Source of the DNA: G963717155 sp963717155 | GTDB lineage: Bacteria > Actinomycetota > Thermoleophilia > Gaiellales > JALYLC01 | Length of the DNA stretch: 64,000 nt | Direction: 5' to 3' | NCBI GenBank assembly: GCA_963717155.1 | Contig: OY970326.1 | Coordinates: 3,658,001 to 3,722,000, forward strand | In this document: piece by piece, positions 18,668 through 25,626 of the stretch | How positions within the stretch are numbered: position 1 is the stretch's first letter | Layout of the letters: each line of letters begins with the position of its first letter | Program-made: the position numbers and the translations under genes | Notes under the pieces: model-generated | Database searches by the model: none | What the model was told of the DNA's origin: nothing | The model's input: the letters and a program-made list of their open reading frames with translations, nothing else

Positions 18668-19305
18668 TCGCCGACGACCATCCCGTCTTCCGCGGCGGGC
18701 TCCGCACGCTGCTCGCCGCCGACGACATGGTCGAGATCGTCGGGGAGGCCACGAACGGGACCGAGGCGGTCTCGCTCGCCGAGGAGCTGCAGCCCGACGT
18801 CGTGGTGATGGATCTGCAGATGCCCGAGCTGAACGGGATCGAGGCGACGCGGCAGATCGTCGCGCGCAGCCCGCACGTCGGCGTGCTGGTGTTGACGATG
18901 TTCGAGGACGACGACTCGGTGTTCGCGGCGATGCGCGCGGGCGCGCGCGGCTACCTGCTGAAGGGCGCCGGGCCAGGCGAGATCACGCGGGCGATCCGCG
19001 CGGTGGGCAGCGGCGAGGCGATCTTCGGCCCCGACGTGGCGCGCCGCGTCATGGACTACTTCACGACGCCGCGGCCGGAGCTGGCCGCGATGGCGTTCCC
19101 CGAGCTGACCGACCGCGAGCGCGAGGTGCTGGAGCTGATCGCCCAGGGCCGCAACAACCAGTGGATCGCCCGTCACTTCGTGCTGAGCCCGAAGACGATC
19201 CGCAACCACGTCTCGAACATCTTCACGAAGCTGCAGGTCGCCGACCGCGCCGAGGCGATCGTGCGGGCGCGCGAGGCGGGGCTCGGCCAGGCCGGCACGC
19301 GTTGA
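18646..19305 (+). CDS. NarL/LuxR-family response regulator
   Basis: The GTG at 18646 follows GAGGAG and gives 219 aa. The receiver has LIADDHPVF, phospho-acceptor Asp56 in VVVMDLQMPELNG, and a LLKGAG switch Lys. The LuxR domain begins at LTDREREVLELIAQGRNNQW and ends near FTKLQVADRAEA. It is the partner of the kinase upstream (22-bp overlap), and its stop overlaps the next ATG (TGATG), so the cyclodeaminase-like gene is in the same transcript. Confidence 0.94.
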   Translation: MDPVRTLIADDHPVFRGGLRTLLAADDMVEIVGEATNGTEAVSLAEELQPDVVVMDLQMPELNGIEATRQIVARSPHVGVLVLTMFEDDDSVFAAMRAGARGYLLKGAGPGEITRAIRAVGSGEAIFGPDVARRVMDYFTTPRPELAAMAFPELTDREREVLELIAQGRNNQWIARHFVLSPKTIRNHVSNIFTKLQVADRAEAIVRAREAGLGQAGTR

Positions 19306-20318
19306 TGGAGGACGCCGGCCCGCCGCTCGAGCTGACCTGGCTCGGCGGGCCAGAGGTCGAGGAGCTCGCGCTCGCGGACGACGAGATCCTCGCCGCCGTC
19401 GAGGACGCCCTGCGCGCGCAGGGACGCGGCCAGACGACGATCGAGCCGCGCGTCCACCTCGAGCCCGATCCCGCGCTGCGCGGGCACTTCAACGTCCTGC
19501 GCGGCTACGTCGCGCCGCTCGGGCTGGCGGGCGTCAAGATCGTCGGCGACTACCTCGACAACTACACGCGCGGGCTTCCGTCGGAGCTCGGGCTCCTGTG
19601 CCTGTTCGACCCGACGACGGGCGCGCCCGTCGCTGTGATCGACGCGGCAGGGCTGACCGACATGCGCACCGGCGCCGTCACGGCGATCGGCGCCCGCCAT
19701 CTCGCCCGCCCCGACGCGAAGGTGCTCGGACACATCGGCGCGCGCGGCACCGCGTACTGGAACGTGCGCCTGATCGACCGGCTCTTCGCACTCGACGAGA
19801 TACGCGTCCACTCGCGCCGCCCCGAGAGTCGCGAGCGCTTCGCGGAGACGCTGCGAAGCGTCGTCCGCGCGCCCGTCGTCGTCACGGACGACTGGGAGTC
19901 GTGCGTGCGAGGCGCCGACATCGTCGTCGAGGCCTCGCGGCTCGAGCGGCCCGAGCCGTTGCTGCGCACGGCCTGGATCGAGCCGGGTGCGCTGGTCATC
20001 CCCTACGGGACGATGAGCGCCGTCGAGCTGTCGCTGCTCGAGATCGCGGACAAGGTCGTGGTCGACGACTGGGGCCAGTGTGCGACCGGGCGGTTCGGCT
20101 CACTCCGCGCCCACGTCGACGCGGGCCTGCTCACGCGCGACACGCTGCACGCCGAGCTCGGCGAGGTGGTTGCCGGCACGCGCCCGGGCCGCGAGCGACC
20201 GGACGAGACGATCGTCCTCTGGCATCGCGGGCTCAGCCTGTCCGACATCGCGCTCGGCCACGCGATGCTCCAGAAGGCGCGCCGCACCGGCGTCGGCCAG
20301 ACGCTCCGCTACCGCTGA
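19305..20318 (+). CDS. Ornithine cyclodeaminase/mu-crystallin family protein
   Basis: The ATG at 19305 overlaps the stop of the response regulator by one base and gives 337 aa. Family features are the N-terminal LDDEIL-like ADDEILAAVEDAL, GVKIVGDYLDNYTRGLPS, AAGLTDMRTGAVTAIGARHLA and the Rossmann segment VLGHIGARGTAYWNVRLI. Members include ornithine cyclodeaminase, alanine dehydrogenase and imine reductases, and the substrate cannot be told from sequence. Co-transcription with a two-component pair is unusual for a metabolic enzyme. Confidence 0.88.
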   Translation: MEDAGPPLELTWLGGPEVEELALADDEILAAVEDALRAQGRGQTTIEPRVHLEPDPALRGHFNVLRGYVAPLGLAGVKIVGDYLDNYTRGLPSELGLLCLFDPTTGAPVAVIDAAGLTDMRTGAVTAIGARHLARPDAKVLGHIGARGTAYWNVRLIDRLFALDEIRVHSRRPESRERFAETLRSVVRAPVVVTDDWESCVRGADIVVEASRLERPEPLLRTAWIEPGALVIPYGTMSAVELSLLEIADKVVVDDWGQCATGRFGSLRAHVDAGLLTRDTLHAELGEVVAGTRPGRERPDETIVLWHRGLSLSDIALGHAMLQKARRTGVGQTLRYR

Positions 20319-20340
20319 GACAGCTCGAGGAGGTCGCGGC

Positions 20341-20380
20341 TTGACATTCGCGTAAGACCTATTACGATATATCGCGATAT
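20341..20380 (+). promoter_or_regulatory. PadR promoter with overlapping palindromic operator
   Basis: TTGACA (20341-20346), a 16-nt spacer and TACGAT (20363-20368) form a strong consensus-type promoter. Immediately downstream, ATATCGCGATAT (20369-20380) is a perfect 12-nt palindrome placed where the transcription start should be. Such AT-rich dyads are typical PadR sites, so self-repression is likely. The gene start follows 25 nt later, after AAAGGA. Confidence 0.65.
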
Positions 20381-20405
20381 GGTACGAACGATCGAAAGGA
20401 ACCAG

Positions 20406-20975
20406 ATGCATTCGCATCATCACCACCACCACGAGGAAGACGAGGGCTGGCGCGGACGCGGACGTCACCGCGGACGGTTCGGCCCCGGCGGTCCGCGTCG
20501 CGGAGGCCGCGCCCGGCGCGGCGACGTGCGCGCCGCCATCCTCGCCCTGCTCGGCGAGCAGCCGATGCACGGCTACCAGATCATCCAGGAGCTCGAGTCG
20601 CGCAGCAACGGTCTGTGGCGCCCGAGCCCCGGCTCGATCTACCCGACGCTCCAGCTGTTCGAGGACGAGGGGCTCGTGAGCGCCTCCGAGGTCGACGGCA
20701 AGCGCGTGTTCGACCTCACCGCCGCGGGTCGCGAGCGACTCGCCGAGGCCGGACCGGCCGGCGCGGCACCCTGGGAGGCCGTCGCCCGCGAGACGCCGGA
20801 GGAGCTCGGACGCCTGCGGGAAGGGATCCGCGCGCTGATGCACGCCACCCACCAGGTCGCGCACGCCGGCTCGCCGAGCCAGTCCGCACGCGCCCTCGAG
20901 GTGCTGACCGAGGCGCGCAGGAAGATCTACGCGATCCTGGCCGAGGACGAGTCCGAGGCCGGAGGCAATGCCTGA
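20406..20975 (+). CDS. PadR-family transcriptional regulator with His-rich N-terminus
   Basis: ATG 20406 with AAAGGA upstream gives 189 aa. The protein opens MHSHHHHHHEEDEGW, then a Gly/Arg-rich linker (RGRGRHRGRFGPGG), then the PadR winged helix (AAILALLGEQPMHGYQIIQE, PSPGSIYPTLQLFEDEGL, VFDLTAAGRE), and a C-terminal dimerisation helix. The His/Asp/Glu stretch could bind Ni, Co or Zn; this is an inference. It sits alone between the cyclodeaminase-like gene and a secreted-protein gene, with its own promoter. Confidence 0.92.
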   Translation: MHSHHHHHHEEDEGWRGRGRHRGRFGPGGPRRGGRARRGDVRAAILALLGEQPMHGYQIIQELESRSNGLWRPSPGSIYPTLQLFEDEGLVSASEVDGKRVFDLTAAGRERLAEAGPAGAAPWEAVARETPEELGRLREGIRALMHATHQVAHAGSPSQSARALEVLTEARRKIYAILAEDESEAGGNA

Positions 20976-21005
20976 GGCCTCGGGTAGACGCTCTACCCTG
21001 AAGGC

Positions 21006-21575
21006 GTGCGAGCCCGCACCGCCCTCCGGATCGCAGTCGCGCTCGCCGCGCTGGCCGGCTCAGCCGAGCCGGCACTCGCGGCGGGCGCGCCTTCCGGTCC
21101 GACCGCGCCGCTCTCGCTGAACGGCATCTCGTTCAGGTACCCGACGGCCTGGCGCCGATCTCCCTCGAGCTGGCGCTGGCGCTCGACCTTCGCCACGGTC
21201 GTGACGTACCTCTCGACACAGCCGATGCAGGATCCCTGCGCGCGGACGGGGTCGACCACGGCGTGCGCCACCCCGCTGACCGTGCTGAAGCCGAGCGGCG
21301 TCCTCGTCACCTGGACGCGGAGCGGCATGCCGGGCTGGAGGCTCGCCGGGCAGCCCGGACGACCGACCACGCTCGCGGGGCGGCCGAGCCGGATCCTGAT
21401 CGCGCGCCCCGGCGCGTGCTCCTACCTACATGCGGGAGAGACGGTGACGGCCCAGATCGCGGTCGGCGCGAAGGGCAACTCCGTGCAGATGCAGGCCTGC
21501 CTGCGAGGACCATCGCTTTCGGTCAACGAGCGCCGCGTGCTCGCGATGCTGCAGACCGTGCGCGTCAGCGCGTAG
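21006..21575 (+). CDS. Secreted hypothetical protein
   Basis: The GTG at 21006 gives 189 aa starting with a signal peptide (ALRIAVALAALAGSAEPALA, cut after AxA). The mature part contains two close cysteine pairs in DPCARTGSTTACATP and PGACSYLHAGETVTAQI and ends NERRVLAMLQTVRVSA. I do not recognise the family; the pattern (FRYPTAWR at the beginning, RVLAMLQTVR at the end) is common in actinobacterial exported proteins. TACCCT ends six bases before GTG, suggesting a leaderless transcript. Confidence 0.75.
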   Translation: MRARTALRIAVALAALAGSAEPALAAGAPSGPTAPLSLNGISFRYPTAWRRSPSSWRWRSTFATVVTYLSTQPMQDPCARTGSTTACATPLTVLKPSGVLVTWTRSGMPGWRLAGQPGRPTTLAGRPSRILIARPGACSYLHAGETVTAQIAVGAKGNSVQMQACLRGPSLSVNERRVLAMLQTVRVSA

Positions 21576-21578
21576 GCG

Positions 21579-22067
21579 CTACGGCCCGAAGCGGGGATCG
21601 TGATGCACCGCGACGCGCGTGAGGAGGGCGTTCAGCGCCTCGCGCTCCTCGCCGCTGAGCGGCTCGAAGAAGTCGTCGTCGAGCTCCTTCGCGACCGCTC
21701 GTAGGCGGGTCAGCGCCTCGCGACCGGCGTCGGTGAGCCGGACGAGGTGCCGCCGGCGATCGGCCGGGTCGCGGCGCCGCTCGACCAGCTCGCGCGCCTC
21801 GAGGTCGTCGAGCAGGCCGACGAGGTGGCTGCGGTCGTAGCCGAGCGCGTCCGCGATCATCCCCTGCGTCTCGCACGGGTCCTCGGCGAGCAGCGCGAGC
21901 ACCGCGTGGTCGTACGGGCTGAGGCCCGTCGACTCGTAGGCCTGCAGCGAGCGCTCCTTGAGCTTGAACCCGAGCCGCTTCAGCAGGAACGACGTGTTCG
22001 TCCGGAGCTCCCTGGGGGGCCTCGGACGAAACGTCGCGGCGACTGATTGCGTTTCTTTGGTGCTCAT
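21579..22067 (-). CDS. MarR-family transcriptional regulator
   Basis: The 162-aa protein has the MarR winged helix: TGLSPYDHAVLALLAED, TQGMIADALGYDRSHLVGLL, then the wing DLEARELVERRRDPADRRRH with the conserved DxRxR pattern. It is divergent from the MFS exporter at 22143 with only 75 nt between, the standard repressor-pump arrangement. Confidence 0.93.
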   Translation of the reverse strand: MSTKETQSVAATFRPRPPRELRTNTSFLLKRLGFKLKERSLQAYESTGLSPYDHAVLALLAEDPCETQGMIADALGYDRSHLVGLLDDLEARELVERRRDPADRRRHLVRLTDAGREALTRLRAVAKELDDDFFEPLSGEEREALNALLTRVAVHHDPRFGP

Positions 22068-22083
22068 TGCGAAGAAGTGTAGC

Positions 22084-22125
22084 TCGACACCATTGTAAGT
22101 CGATGCTATCGTGGCAGTCTACAAC
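22084..22125. promoter_or_regulatory. Divergent marR-exporter promoter region
   Basis: TCGACA (22084-22089), a 17-nt gap and TATCGT (22107-22112) could drive the exporter. The segment TAGCTCGAC...GTCGATGCTA forms an imperfect inverted repeat across it, and GTGTAG/CTACAA elements flank it. These fit a MarR operator that shuts both genes. Confidence 0.35.
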
Positions 22126-22142
22126 GATTAAGCGAGGCCATC

Positions 22143-23621
22143 ATGGTAGACACTCCCTTCAAGACTGCACCCGACCCCCGGCGTTGGCTCGCGCTCGCCG
22201 TGATCGTGACCGCACAGTTCATGGTCGTTCTCGATGTCGCCATCGTGAACGTCGCGCTGCCGTCGATCAAGACCGATCTCCATTTTTCCGAGTCGAGCCT
22301 GCAGTGGGTGATCACCGCCTACGCGATCTTCTTCGGTGGCCTGCTGCTGCTCGGCGGCCGTCTGGGCGACCTCCTCGGCCGTCGCCGGATCTTCATGGCC
22401 GGGCTCGCGTTGTTCACGGCGAGCTCGCTGGCCTGCGGCCTCTCGTGGTCGGAGAACTCGCTGATCGCGTTCCGCGCCATCCAGGGGATGGGCGGAGCGC
22501 TGATGGCGCCCGCCGCCCTCTCGATCCTCATCACGACGTTCAGCGAGGGGCGAGAGCGGAACATGGCGCTCGGCGTCTGGGGCGCGGCCTCGGGCAGCGG
22601 CGGCGCTGCCGGCGTCCTCGTCGGCGGCGTCCTCACGTCCTACCTCTCCTGGTCGTGGGTCTTCTTCATCAACGTGCCGGTCGGCGCGGCGGTCTTCGCC
22701 GTCACGCCATGGCTGCTGCGTGAGAGCCGCTCGACGCTCGACCACCGGCACTTCGACGTCGCCGGCGCGACGTCCGTCACCGCGAGCCTGATGATCCTCG
22801 TCTACGCCCTCACCCGCACGGCCCAGTCCGGCTGGAGCAACGGCCTGACGCTGAGCCTGCTCGGCGCATCTGCGGTGCTGATGGCTGCGTTCATCGCGAT
22901 CGAGCTGCGCTCGCCCGCGCCGCTCCTGCCGCTGCGCATCTTCCGGCTCCACACGCTCGCCGCCGCGAACGTCATCGCGGTGCTGGTCGGAACCGTGGTG
23001 TTCTCGCAGTTCTTCCTGCTCACGCTGTACATGCAGCAGGTGCTCCACTACACGGCGATCCAGACCGGGGTCGCGTTCGTGACGACCACGCTCGCGATCA
23101 TCGTGTTCTCGAACGTCGCCCAGATGCTGGTGACCCGGCTCGGCGTGCGCCGCGTGCTCACGGCGGGACTCGTGCTCACCGCGATCGCGTTGACGCTGCT
23201 GACGCGACTTCCGACGGACGGCGACTACTTCTGGAGCCTGTTCCCGTCCTACCTGATCAGCGGACTCGGCCTGGCGCTCGTGTTCGTGCCGATGACGATC
23301 GCGGGTCTCACCGGCGTTGACCGTGCCGACGCAGGGATCGCGTCGGGACTGATCAACACGAGCCGGCAGATCGGCGGCGCCGTCGGCCTGGCCACGGTCA
23401 GCACGATCGCGGCCGCCTACACGGGCCATGGGGCGATCACCGCCGCGGTCGCGGCGAGCGATCTCACTCACGGGTTCCGGGTTGCGTTCGATGTCCTGAC
23501 CGGGCTCACCCTGCTGGCAGCGCTCGTGACGGTGTGCTTCATCGCACCGGTCGCGCGCGCCGAGGCCGAGGTCGAGCCAGTTGCCGTGAACTCCAACGAA
23601 CTCATCGAGGAGGCAGCCTGA
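22143..23621 (+). CDS. MFS drug exporter, DHA2 (EmrB/QacA, 14-TM) family
   Basis: The 492-aa protein has the DHA2 motif LDVAIVNVALPSIKTDL in the first membrane segment, GGLLLLGGRLGDLLGRRRIF (motif A) between segments 2 and 3, and GSGGAAGVLVGGVLTSYLSW (motif C-like) near segment 5, with about 14 hydrophobic segments. It pumps drugs or small hydrophobic compounds in exchange for protons. It is divergent from MarR and its stop overlaps the next small gene by one base. Confidence 0.94.
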   Translation: MVDTPFKTAPDPRRWLALAVIVTAQFMVVLDVAIVNVALPSIKTDLHFSESSLQWVITAYAIFFGGLLLLGGRLGDLLGRRRIFMAGLALFTASSLACGLSWSENSLIAFRAIQGMGGALMAPAALSILITTFSEGRERNMALGVWGAASGSGGAAGVLVGGVLTSYLSWSWVFFINVPVGAAVFAVTPWLLRESRSTLDHRHFDVAGATSVTASLMILVYALTRTAQSGWSNGLTLSLLGASAVLMAAFIAIELRSPAPLLPLRIFRLHTLAAANVIAVLVGTVVFSQFFLLTLYMQQVLHYTAIQTGVAFVTTTLAIIVFSNVAQMLVTRLGVRRVLTAGLVLTAIALTLLTRLPTDGDYFWSLFPSYLISGLGLALVFVPMTIAGLTGVDRADAGIASGLINTSRQIGGAVGLATVSTIAAAYTGHGAITAAVAASDLTHGFRVAFDVLTGLTLLAALVTVCFIAPVARAEAEVEPVAVNSNELIEEAA

Positions 23622-23833
23622 TGACCACCCTTCATCACACCGACGACGCCACCGTGTTGCTCGCACCCGAGGTCGACGACCTGCTGCTTCACATCCGAGG
23701 GCTTGCACTGGTCCGCGACCTGCTCGTCGATCGCGGTGCGAGCCACGCCGAGATCGACGCGCACACCGACGAGCTCGAGCGGCTGCGTCGTCAGCTCGCC
23801 GACATGATCACCGGCGACGAAGGCGGCGACTGA
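23621..23833 (+). CDS. Small acidic helical protein coupled to the exporter
   Basis: ATG 23621 shares a base with the exporter stop (TGATG) and gives 70 aa: LLAPEVDDLLLHIRGLALVR, then HAEIDAHTDELERLRRQLAD. The sequence predicts two amphipathic helices or a short coiled coil. No family was recognised. Coupling to the exporter suggests an accessory role, which is inference. Confidence 0.65.
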   Translation: MTTLHHTDDATVLLAPEVDDLLLHIRGLALVRDLLVDRGASHAEIDAHTDELERLRRQLADMITGDEGGD

Positions 23834-23843
23834 GCGTCGGGGA

Positions 23844-24590
23844 TCAGCCGAGGCGACCGAGCAGGAGGCCCACGACCCAGTCGTGGGTCGACTCGGCGTG
23901 ACGCTCCGCCGCGGCGCGCGCGTCTCCCGGGAGCCCGGACGAGATCGCCTCGATGATCGGCGCGTGCCCGGCCTGGGACATCGCACGAGCGAGCTCCGGG
24001 CCGGGCACGAGCGCCAGGACCTCCCCGAGCTCTGCCTGGAGCTGCGTCTCGGCCGCGACGAGACGGCGGCTGCCGGCGGCCTCCGCGATCGCCACGTGCA
24101 GCCGCGCGTCGGCGCGCCGATAGGCCGCCGCGTCGTCGACGACCGACTCGACGACCGCGGCCGCGAGGCGCAGCGCCTCACGCTCGCTGGCAGGCGCGCG
24201 CTCGGCCGCGAGCTCGGCCGCGGCGCCCGAGACGGCCGCGCGCCAGTCCGTCAGATCGCGCAGCGCGGCGGCTGACGGGCCGGATGCGGGTCGCGGCAGC
24301 GTCACCGCCCGCACGAAGCTCCCGCCACCGCGGCCCCGTCGGGTCTCGATGAAACCGGCCGAGCGCAGCACCGCGAGCGCCTGGCGCAGCGTCATCGGAG
24401 CGACCTCCAATCGCGCGGCGAGCTCGGCCTCGGGAGGCAGCTGCGCCCCGGGCTCGAGGATGCCCGCGCCGATCGCCTCGCCGATGCGGCGGACGATCTG
24501 CTCGACTGCGCCCTCGGGGCGCGCGGGGCCGAGCGCGACCTCGATCGCGAGGGGTGCGGGGGCGAGCGGAGGAACGAGCTCCAGCGCCAT
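23844..24590 (-). CDS. GntR-family (FadR-like, FCD) transcriptional regulator
   Basis: The 248-aa protein has an N-terminal GntR winged helix (IGAGILEPGAQLPPEAELAA, VAPMTLRQALAVLRSAGFIE, TRRGRGGGSFV) and an all-helical FCD-type ligand domain with LHVAIAEAAGSRRL. It is divergent from the PhyH dioxygenase gene at 24683 and probably controls it through the repeat at 24594-24608. It converges on the small gene at 23833 with a 10-nt gap. Confidence 0.92.
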   Translation of the reverse strand: MALELVPPLAPAPLAIEVALGPARPEGAVEQIVRRIGEAIGAGILEPGAQLPPEAELAARLEVAPMTLRQALAVLRSAGFIETRRGRGGGSFVRAVTLPRPASGPSAAALRDLTDWRAAVSGAAAELAAERAPASEREALRLAAAVVESVVDDAAAYRRADARLHVAIAEAAGSRRLVAAETQLQAELGEVLALVPGPELARAMSQAGHAPIIEAISSGLPGDARAAAERHAESTHDWVVGLLLGRLG

Positions 24591-24593
24591 ATG

Positions 24594-24608
24594 CTCTAGA
24601 TGTTAGAG
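24594..24608. promoter_or_regulatory. Inverted repeat, candidate GntR operator
   Basis: CTCTA-gatgt-TAGAG is a perfect inverted repeat immediately before the GntR start (24590) and about 75 nt before the PhyH start. Its length and AT-rich arms fit a GntR dimer site for self-repression and control of the divergent gene. Confidence 0.5.
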
Positions 24609-24682
24609 TGTTTGGGCGAAAGTTGTCGTGTCTCGATCTGCATGGTGGTCAACCGTGCGAACCGTCTGGTGGTCGCTCAGCC

Positions 24683-25561
24683 ATGAGTCCCCTTCCTGCA
24701 GCAGTGAGCGCCTCTGCGCTGCCCACCCCCGAGCAGATCGAGGCCTACCGGCGCGACGGCTTCCTCGTCGTCCCGCAGTTCATGCCCCCCGATGAGCTCT
24801 CGGCGGTGCGCGCGCACTTCGAGCGCGCGTTCGCGCACGAGTGGGAGACGGGACTCTCGCCCGACGAGGTGAACTACACCCCGGGCGTCACGCCACCCGA
24901 CCGGACGCGGCAGCTCTGCAACGTCTGGAAGGCCGATCGCACGCTCGCTCGCACGACGCTCTCGCGGCGGAACGGCGCGTTCGCGGCGGCGCTGGCAGGG
25001 GCGCCGGGCATGCGGATCCTGCAGGACAACGCGATCTGGAAGCCCCCGTCCGGCAAGGCGCTGCTCGCCCACCAGGATGCCGCGTACACGGGCTGGCTCT
25101 CGCCGAAGAACATGACGACGTGCTGGATCGCGCTCGACGACACGGCGGCCGACACGGGCACGATCTACTACGTGCGCGGCTCGCACCGCTGGCCGGCGGC
25201 GCCCCCCGGCGGCCAGTTCCACGCCCCCGACGACTGGCTCGGCTACCTCCGCGAGGTCGTGCCCGACGGCACCGAGGTCGAGGCGGTGCCGATCGAGGTT
25301 CCCGCCGGCGGGGCCGCGTTCCACGACGGCTGGACGTGGCACGGCTCGCCGCCCAACGAGCGCGCCGACGCCGAGCGCCGCTCGATCATCTCGCACCTCG
25401 TCACGACCGAGACCGTGTGGAGCGACGACGGCGCGCCGCATCCCCTGTACAGCCGCTACCGGCGACCCGGCGAGCGCGAGCTCGACGAGGCGTTCTTCCC
25501 CGTGGTCTGGAGGGCTGACGGGGACCCGAGCAGCGTGATCGACGAGGTCTACACGGCCTGA
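24683..25561 (+). CDS. Phytanoyl-CoA dioxygenase (PhyH) family protein
   Basis: ATG 24683 gives 292 aa. PhyH enzymes are Fe(II)/2-oxoglutarate oxygenases; the metal triad is seen as HQD in LLAHQDAAYTGW and the distal His in DGWTWHGSPPNERADAERRS, which also supplies the Arg for 2-oxoglutarate. YRRDGFLVVPQFMPPDEL is the usual N-terminus. The substrate is not predictable (fatty acyl-CoA, ectoine-like or secondary metabolite). It is paired with the divergent GntR gene. Confidence 0.9.
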   Translation: MSPLPAAVSASALPTPEQIEAYRRDGFLVVPQFMPPDELSAVRAHFERAFAHEWETGLSPDEVNYTPGVTPPDRTRQLCNVWKADRTLARTTLSRRNGAFAAALAGAPGMRILQDNAIWKPPSGKALLAHQDAAYTGWLSPKNMTTCWIALDDTAADTGTIYYVRGSHRWPAAPPGGQFHAPDDWLGYLREVVPDGTEVEAVPIEVPAGGAAFHDGWTWHGSPPNERADAERRSIISHLVTTETVWSDDGAPHPLYSRYRRPGERELDEAFFPVVWRADGDPSSVIDEVYTA

Positions 25562-25626
25562 CGGAACGGTTCTCCTCCCATCGGAGCTTCTCGACAGGTA
25601 TTGTCAGATTCTCCTGAAGGCTTCTG

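Noticed and set aside
20406..20450. Hexahistidine stretch as a cloning tag or vector contamination
   Set aside because: It is continuous with a normal PadR protein, has its own promoter and ribosome site, and the flanking genes are chromosomal.
22128..23708. Long open frame of 526 codons antisense to the MFS exporter
   Set aside because: It is rich in Arg, Glu, Asp and His without hydrophobic cores, as expected for the mirror of GC-rich coding DNA; the exporter on the other strand has clear family motifs.
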